A DNA stretch of 64,000 bases from Ditylenchus dipsaci (taxonomy: Eukaryota; Nematoda; Chromadorea; Rhabditida; Anguinidae), in assembly GCA_004194705.1 (NCBI GenBank), contig SADC01001204.1, forward strand, positions 868,001 to 932,000. Reading direction: 5' to 3'. This document shows positions 51,126-60,100 of the stretch, in pieces. A program made the position numbers and the translations under genes. Each line of letters begins with the position of its first letter. Position 1 is the stretch's first letter. The notes under the pieces were generated by a model that saw only the letters and a list, made by a program, of their open reading frames with translations, was not told where the DNA came from and did no database searches.

Positions 51126-54100
51126 TTACACAAAAATAGCAGAATTCACATAGGCTGGAAGTTTATTTTCAAATCCCAAAACACCATGAAGAAAAGTGCA
51201 GACTTCTCTAAATCTCAGGGACTAAAAAAGATATTGCAAAAGTTATAAAAAACAAAATTTAAACTGCACTTACAGCCATTGACAAACATGAAACTAGCGA
51301 CAAAACATCACCATACTTTTTCGCTCCTGCCAAATTTCCCATTTTGGCTTGAAGGTGGTGCAAAGTATTTTAGAATATCGCTCAGATTCTTTTCGTAAAA
51401 TATCTCTGTCTGCTGGATCCAAATCTTCAATAGCTAAACAACTGAATAATATTAGGTCATTGGGAGAGTATTAAGACATTTTTTGAACGCCTAAGGTCGT
51501 ATTCAGGTGGGTTGGTAGAGTTTTGGATCAAAAGTAATTGATTATCTACTCGACCCGTTTTGGACCGACCGAGTAGGTTCACAGATCACGACTCACTTTT
51601 TATCTACTCAACCTATTGCGCAAATGAGGTGCGAAAACGGGAATTTTAGTGGGGTGTATGTTTAAATAAAGAGTCATTAATTTTTATTAATCGTATAGCA
51701 CGCTAACAACATCTTAGCACTGTGTTGTAGCGCAGCTTAAGAACTACAAAACCTATTTTACAGAATTTTTTTTTTCAAAAATCTAAGCGTTGAGATATGC
51801 CGTTTTGAAAAAATCAATTTCTTGAAAAAATGACCCGAAATCCAAGTTTTTCTAATTTTTCGGATTTGGGTCATTTTTTAAGAAATTGCTTGGTTCCTAC
51901 CTAGGTTCTTATCCTATATCCGGGCCATCCTATTTTAGTGATTTAGTGATTAAAACTGAGCCACCCCGATTAAGAATAGTAGAAATGTTATTTTTGTTGT
52001 TTTATTATAGTTAGTGATGAAATAAAGCAAAATATGGGGTACACAAAGAAAATTTAAAAGGTGGCCCAGCGACAAAACAAAAGGTGACAAAATAAGGTGG
52101 CCCGGATAAAGGATAAAAACCATTGTTTTTTTTCAAAAATGTCATTGGCTCTTGAACTGCGCTACAACATAGCTTTAACTATTGTTTGAGTGCTTAATCC
52201 TAAATTAAACTTTTGACTAGTGAAAACAATGAATGAACCCGCCTCAACTGCCCACTTTTCGCATCTAATTTCTTCAAGCATTTTTAACCTTCATTCCCAT
52301 CATTAATAAACAAGTAACCATCAATAGACAAGTGTACACAACAAATCGTGCTTAGCAAGCTCGATTTGCTTGCAAACGATTCTAAGAATTCAAAGAAATC
52401 TCGTTAGAAAAGCCGGGAAAATGGCTATCAAATAATATATGTGGCACTCCGATATAGTGGTACCCTCGCTATAGTGGCACCTCTGGACTCAAAAAATCAC
52501 CCCCGATATAATGGCACTAGCGCCTGATGATCAGTCTCGAGGGGTAAAGTAAAAACCCGTGTTTGAGATCACGATTCTAAATAAGGTACAAGAATTTTAA
52601 TTACTTACAGCTAAATCAAAAATTTCGGGTTCTGGAGGTGGATACCCAATTAGGGAAAGCACCAGGTGGTTTTTTCCACCTACCCTGAGGCTTACTGGTC
52701 GACTTATGGCTGTTCTTCAAGAAAATAGAATGTATGCTACTACCAGGGTTCAAACCTGTAACCTCAAAATTTGCAGGGTAAATTCATTACGGTTGGATTC
52801 ACCGCCGGCCTGAAAACAGAAACTAAAATTACAGCGGCGGAAAATTCCAATCAATAATTGCAAAAAGGACAATCGATTGCAACCATTTCCAGCACTGCTT
52901 TCCTGTCAGCAACTGCCTCAATTTTGCGAATTCAAGAAAATGACCATCAAAATGAAAGGAAACAGCCGAGTGATGCACACTGTATTACCTTTACTCTTTT
53001 CGATGCTACAACGTTTTACCAGGAGCGGGAGAAGAAGGAATATCAAAGAAAACTCACAGACTTCTTCCAAGCTGTTCAATGTTATTTTCGATTGTTTTCT
53101 TTGAAATAAAATTATTGTTTTAAAAAGACTTGCTATAGTGGCACTATTGGACTGGATTTGGTTAAATGTCTCGGCATGGTGGCATCCTCGCTACAGTGGC
53201 ACCTTCGATATAGTGGCACCTGATGGTCAGTCCCGAGCGGTGCCACTATATCGAGACTCGACTGTATTCGAAAATTAAATATAAAAATTAAAGTTTAGGT
53301 CTCAAAACAAAAAAAAATAAATAAAGCGGAATTTTTAGGAGTAAGTGAAATATTGTGAAATATATGCTCTAGCTTTTTAGAATGTCTTCAAAGTCAAGTG
53401 CGGGGGATTAGTGATGGCACTTTCAGAATACAGGACGACACCTAGCCGGATTTTGAAAAATAACTCGGCAAAGATTTCGTCGGTCTAAAAATGCATGAAT
53501 CCGGCCAGAACCCAGATTTAATGACTGTAGAATTCTTGTACAACAAATATAAATTTCTACAGTCATCAATTTACAGTTATCGATGGGATAATAACTGATT
53601 TAGGATGAGCGGCTTTTTAATCGTGAGTCAGTTTCTCATATATTCTTACATATCCTATGAATAGCGATAATTCTAAATGAGACAATTTAATACAAAGAGA
53701 TTTATACAATTCAAATTGAAACAATTTAAACTGAGACAAGTTTATATTGCGACAAAACTTTTCTATTGGAATTTAAACTTTCGGCACTAGTTGCGAATAT
53801 ACAACACCATCCCCCCTATAAATCTGTCCCTCCCAAAATGGCTGTACCTACTCTTTGAAACAACAAGTTTAGGCTGAGCACGTGGGCTCGGGGATAGGCC
53901 AGCGTACGGAAGTTAAGATTGATAAATGTCTTACGTACTTTTTCTGGGGTCTGGGACATAAATTTGGGTACTCTTTACTTCAGTTTTGAAAGGAAAATTT
54001 ATAAGGGAAAGGGTATTCGATACTAGGCTCTGGATTTCCCAGTGTTTTGCTGAGCTCACCAGGGCTGGGCACGGGCCGGCCGAGACCGGGGCGGCCCGGC

Positions 54101-57100
54101 CAGGCCGGCCGGGCCGAAGCTTGCGGCGGGCCGGGCCTTAAAAGCTCCGGCCGGGCCGGCCCGGTTAGGCCCGGTTTAACTTACAGACAACTGTAAATTC
54201 CACTATTTCAAAGGAAATTTTCACCGTTTAACAATTTTTTGCATTCAAGCGCCCATTTATCATATATTTATTGCAATTGAATATTTCGAACTCCCAGGTT
54301 CGAATCCAGTGGGTGCAAACCTTGTTTGTCTCCTTTTTTTATTCCTTTTAGATACAACTTTGGCGTCAAAATGATCTTCAGGCTCTTGGCTATCTAACAA
54401 GGTTATCATTGCAGCGCTTCACACCACTACAGCTCTTAGATTAAAAACTTCTAACGAATAAAAAAAGTTAATTAATTTCATTTAAATGAAGCTAAAAGCA
54501 CTAAATTATTTGATAATAAGGAGCGCACAAATTATTTCAATGGGTAGAAAAGCCAGAAGAAAACCAAGACGGCCCAAATAAAAGTAATAAAAAAAGTAAA
54601 GAAAAAGTACTTTTGTAAAAAATGTCAGGACGGCGCCAAAATAATTTTTTAAGGCGAAAAGATCTTTAAAAAAGCTTGAAATTTTAAATATTGGTCAAAA
54701 ATTTGAATTTTTTAAAAATTTTTTTGAAAATTTGGAATGAGAAAATTTTTCCGGGCTTTTCCGGGCCGGGCTGAGCCGGCATGACCCTGTCCGGGCCGGG
54801 CTTTTGAAAACGAGGTCCGGGCCGGGCCGGCAAAATCAAGGCTCGTGCCCAGCCCTGGAGCTCACTCCGAGTGAGATTCTCACTGAGAATCCTCAGTGAG
54901 AATCTCACTCACAGGCTGTGAGGAAAAATGTCATTCTCACTCAATCTTACTCACACAAGATATCATTCTCACTCACTCTCACTAACAGGGCAAAAAAAGT
55001 GTTTTCAGCAAAACACTGGGATTTCCTTTACAAATACTTGTCGCAAAATTAATTGTATCAATTTGCTTTTGTCTCAATTCGAATTGTTTCAATTTGAATC
55101 GTCGCTATCTATCGCTGCATGTTTTTGACCTATCGATAACTATACGTTGAAAAGTGTAGAATTTCTCGTATGATATATTAGAAATTTTACAATTCGAAGT
55201 GCAGTTTTCGATAGGGCAATCTTAAGATGATTAAACCTAAAAAATCCCTACATGAGGTAATGAAAATTAACAGGATATGTTTTTAGTAGATTTTGTCACT
55301 TAAGAAGCGAAGGACCTAATAGAAAAATAAAGTATTCTTTTTTGCTCACCTGGATTAGAAAAGACTATTGCTTTTAGCAACACATACTCTTCCATTGTCA
55401 ATCCTACTTTTTTAAGGGGATCCATGACGCATGAAAATACATCTATCGCTGATGTTTTTCTAAAAGACATTTATTTCATGGTTAGAAACTTTGTCTATCC
55501 TTCACGATGTGCAAAACTCTACAGTTTAATCCCAATAAAACTGTTAGCTTGTTTTGACACTTTGTCAAAAATTCAACTTTTCTGAATTTATTTTCAGGGT
55601 CAATGCGAAAAACTGGGATATAAAAATGTAGGACACAGCTGGCTGAAAAGCTTTTTGGGCGTACGCGCTACAGGGATGAGCATTTTGCCTTTTTGTAAAT
55701 AAAAAAGGGCAAAAACTTGCCCATTTTTTGCCTTAAAAATCAATTTTTGCCTTTAGGGCAAATTGACTTTTCAGGGCAAATTGCCCAAAAGGGCAATTTT
55801 CCCTAAGGTAATGTTTTATTTTTGGTACAGTCAAACCTGAGTTATCCGACACCCCAAAAAGTTCGTTCCAGCCTTGGGTCCGACACTTTTTTTAACCCAA
55901 TTTTCGAAATATTTTATCGATTCTGTTATGACAATATGGTCGAAAATATCGCCAGGATTCCAATTTTGCCGATCGTTTTTTAAAAATCCTGCAATTTCAT
56001 CATTAAAAAAGCAAAACCTCGTTTATCCGACACCCTTTTTCAAAAACAAAGCTTCTAAAACAACTACAGTCGACGCTCTCCATCGCGTCCCCCAAAAAGT
56101 TCGTTCCCACCTCGGGTCCGACACTTTTTTTAGCTCAAATTTTGAAGTTTTTTTCACTACTGATTCGTCAGTCTGGTCGGAAATATCGCAAGGATTCCGA
56201 TTTTGCCGGTCGTTTCTCGGAAATATGATAATTTTGTCATTTAGACCCGCAACGCTCTTCATTGCGTCGCCTTTTTGGGATTCATGTTTCGAGAAACGAC
56301 CGGCAAAATCGGAATCCTTGCGATATTTCCGACCAGACTGACGAATCAGTTGTGAACAAAAACTTCAAAATTTGAGCTAAAAAAAGTGTCGGACCCAAGG
56401 TGGGAACGAACTTTTTGGGGGAAGCAATGAAGAGCGTCGACTGTACTTTAGTAAGAACTCACTGTGATCAAGAAAAAACATTCAAATTAAAATTCACGAT
56501 TTTTTTAAATTTGAAATTCCACGGTGTCTTTTGGATTTTAGAGCAGTTTTTCAAGCGAATCGACCGTGCTGATTACGAATCCGTCAAAAAAAGGTGTATA
56601 AAAGTAAATGATTATCACATCAACTTTTATTCCTGAAATTTTGTAGTTTCGCAGTTTTACACACCTTTTTTGACGGATTTGTATATATTCGGCTATAATT
56701 TCGATTTGATTACCTTGCTTGATCATCATTATCCAATATTCCAATTTTGACTGGAATCCAGCCATCTGGATACACAAATGTTTCTTCGTTTTGCTGACGA
56801 GAGTAAAATGCATCTGTCAAATAGCTGCAGAGCACAGACATATGACGTAAAAGACATTCCTAAAAAAACAAGTAACAAAATTTCCAAATCTTTTTTCCAT
56901 CCACCTGTGATTGATATGTAAGTTTATTGAAAACCGGCAAAGTCTTGGCCATCTCCACACTTAACAAAATGCCAAGACTTACATAGTTAAACTTCGTTTT
57001 AGTTTCTTGAGCTAAATATTCTATTTTCTTTGGCCAACTTGCTGGTTTCTGTAACACAAAGCAGTTACTGTATTTCAAAAATATAAATATCAGCTAAATT

Positions 57101-60100
57101 ACACTATGTCTTTTATTTAGCTTAGGAGACCAAGGAAAATTGTTAGGTATTCTTTGTTTCCCCCCCCCATACTCAAATTCTTTGAAAAGTGACCCGAAAT
57201 CACCTCCCGAACTCATTTTTTTTTGAACAGCAGGATACGAGAAGCATTTCTAAACACTTTCTAATTTAAAAAAAAATTAAAACTTGAAAAAAAATCGCCA
57301 CCCATCTCTTGAGGGTAGATTGTCTTTCAGGGTATTTTCGACCAAATTTTAACCATATTTAAGCAGAATTTAGGTAAAAATGATAGACTTTGAACAGGTT
57401 TTTTACTTTCTGGGGCCTATCGCATGAAAAACTCTGGTAATGTATATGTTTTCATGCATCCAGAGTCGCTTTTGAGTGATTTATGTCTAAGGTATGTGGG
57501 TGTGCGCATCTCAACTCCAAGCAACCAAGCCCCATGCGCCCCGAAGTGGGCGCATAGGGCTTGGTTTCTAAAGCCTACTTCGGGGCTTGAGAGTCAGAGA
57601 TGCGCGCACTCATTAACCTTAAACATAATTTTGACCAAGACGTTTGATCACAAATAAATTAAGAGGCTCTTTTTACCAGTCTCATGTTAAAAAACATGGT
57701 GAAATCGTATTTTATTGTGCAAAAAAATGAGTTTCGGGTGATTTTGGGTCACTTTTCACAAAATCCGAGTATGGAGAGGGGGAACTAAAGAAGTACCAAT
57801 TGTTGTTGAAAATGATTTAAAAGAAATAAAATACTACATTGCACAATGTGTTCTCCAACTGAAATCACCCGAAAACGGCGTGGCAAGACTTAAGCAATAA
57901 GATTGCGACAGATGATTAACAAACAACATATTTAGCGCCAACGATTTACACACCAAGATGAGCAGCACAATATTTGCGTTGCAAGATTAACGAATGTTAC
58001 ATGAGAGAATGTGAAAAATAACTGCAAGCAATGTGCTCTCATGTACTGCAAGATCTGAGCCTGATCATCTGCACGGCAAGATTTGCGCCGCAAAATTTGT
58101 GCAGCAAGATTTACTACTGTTTGAAAAGAGACCGTGACATTTGAACTGCAAGATTTGCTCCCGAAGATTCGCGTTGCATTTCTTGCAGTGCAACATTTGC
58201 GCCGCATTTTTTGCACTGCAAGATTTTTCGACGTACGATTTTTAATGGCAGAATTGCAGGGTTTGCAAAAATTGGCAAAATCGGAATCCTTGCAATTTGG
58301 ACAAAACTGTTAAAACAGAACTGACAAAATCAAGAAAATTGAAAATGAAGCGCAAATCTTGTGTCGCAAATCTTGCAGCTCAAATCTCACAGTCTCTTGT
58401 CTAACAGTTGTAAATCTTGCAATGCAAATCGTGCGGCGCAAATCTTCCAGTACACTAAAATGCAGCGCGAATATTCAGGTGCAAATCTTGCAACTCAAAT
58501 CTCACAGTCTCTTGTCTAACACTTTTAAAATTCACGGCGCAATTTTCGCGTCGCATACGTTTGTTCGCAAATTGTGGGGATGCAAATCTGGCAGTACACA
58601 AGGATGCAACGCAATCTTCGGGTTCAAAATTTAACTATTTCTCAAGTTGCATTATAAAATCATATGATCTCAAATCTTTTGCTCAAGTCTTGCCACGCCA
58701 TAAAACCACTCTCATGGTTTTTTATTCAAGAATACCAGGATTTTTAAGGAAATAAGGGCTGTGTTGGGACTTCCAATTTGGGAGGGAAAGGGATTAGGAG
58801 GAGACTAATTACAGAGTACCCACTAAAAGAATATGTTAAACATAGTTTTGTTAACTGGCGGCTATCGAATATAGAAGCTATGGTATTCATGCTTTTTCAT
58901 GCATCCAGAGTCACTTTCGAGTGACCTCAACTTTAAGCCCCAAACCCCCTGCGCACACGTAGGAGCCCCCGAAACCACACAAATACCTTAGACACAAATG
59001 ACTCAGTAGTGACTCCAGGTACATAGAAAAAAATGAATACTAGAGCTTCTAGGACCCAGTATTCAAAACTATGTTCAAGACCTGTCTTGCATGAAAAAAG
59101 CATCCATATGTCAAAGTTTTGACGATAGGATGTTTCAAAGAAGCGCCAAACTTTTAATTCTGACACCAAAATCGTGTTCGGCGCAGCCGATTAGTATGTG
59201 AAAGTTTTCTTGAGATTAAAAACTGAAGTATGGATTTCTAACAAACAAAATGAGGAGGGAGGGGGCGCTAATTAGAGAAAATACAGTATCGTGTTCAGCG
59301 TGAAATTCTGCAAAATAGGCATAAATTGGTACACAACAACTTTCCCGTGTTAATTTGATAAAAATTTACCTTATGAAAGTCTGCATAAGCTAATTCGTTG
59401 CGTTTTGACAGAACCAAGTCTTGTATGGTCCAATTGTTTGCCATAGCTGCAAGACATACAGATGTGTTTCTAACTTTGTTAACTTTAGACTCTATCACTA
59501 CTAAAGACTTCAATTGCCGCCCTTCTAAAGTATCCTCGGCAATAGGACGAACCTTAATTTACAAAACTTATTGACGCTACTTGCATATAGCCCTCCCCCC
59601 ACTAAATCAACTTTTATTCAGAAGTGTTTTTAAACACCCTATATAGACTCAAAATTGTATAAATAGTTCAAAAAAGACATTATTTTTGAGTTCTGGTCGA
59701 TAAAAAATTGAGTTTTGGGCATTTTGAAATTTCGACTTTTTGCCTGTTTTACCATGGTTTTCAACATGGGACTTGGCAAAAAGAGCCTCTATATGCGTTT
59801 TTGATCAAGAGTCTTGCTCGAAATTATGTCTAAGGTAAGTGAGTGCGCGCATCTCTAACTCGGAGTTATGATGCGCACACCTACATACCTTAGACAGAAT
59901 CACTCGAAAGTGACTTTGATGCATGAAAAAAGCATGCATGCCAGAGTTTATCTATGCGGTAGGCCCCAGTTAACAAAACTTTGTTCAACATCTTCTTTTT
60001 CGTTCAAATTGGCCCCTTTTGGTCTATTTCCACCCGAATACAGTCCTTGATCCCTTCAAAAATGGTCCAAATGAGTACTTTTGGGTGGCCCAAAACACAA

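Larger units (their letters stand above)
52437..53264. mobile_element. Pogo/Tigger-like element, word TATAGTGGCACC, with an exon-like insert
   Basis: The right tip GTGCCACTATATCGAGACTCGACTG with TA (53265-53266) is intact (shown beyond its core only in part). The left begins GTGGCACTCCGATATAGTGG but lacks CAGTCGA. The word TATAGTGGCACC repeats at 52440-52520 and 53125-53235. The interior (52560-53110) is not the usual MITE body: it holds an exon-like segment (52609-52714), a tRNA-like patch and a frame ending KEYQRKLTDFFQ, reminiscent of the KxTDFF end of Tigger-like transposases. Confidence 0.7.
54040..55018. mobile_element. hAT-like word element, word TCTCACTC, 8-bp duplication GGATTTCC
   Basis: CAGTGTTTTGCTGAGCTCAC at the left and the inverted TTTTCAGCAAAACACTG at the right, flanked by exact GGATTTCC at 54032-54039 and 55019-55026. 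The words GAGTGAGATTCTCACTGAGA and CATTCTCACTCACTCTCAC fill 54866-54990. The left tip is split by the GGCCGG element at 54060-54857. Confidence 0.88.
53515..55190. mobile_element. Outermost element of a triple nest, word TTGAAACAATTTAAACTGAG
   Basis: The left arm 53515-53765 (TTATCGATGGGATAA, ATAGCGATAATTC, AATTCAAATTGAAACAATTT) pairs with 55050-55185 (AATTGTTTCAATTTGAATCG, TCGCTATC, CCTATCGATAACTATA). Between the arms lie the dispersed repeat 53810-54030 and two nested hAT-like elements. The boundaries are approximate. Confidence 0.55.
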
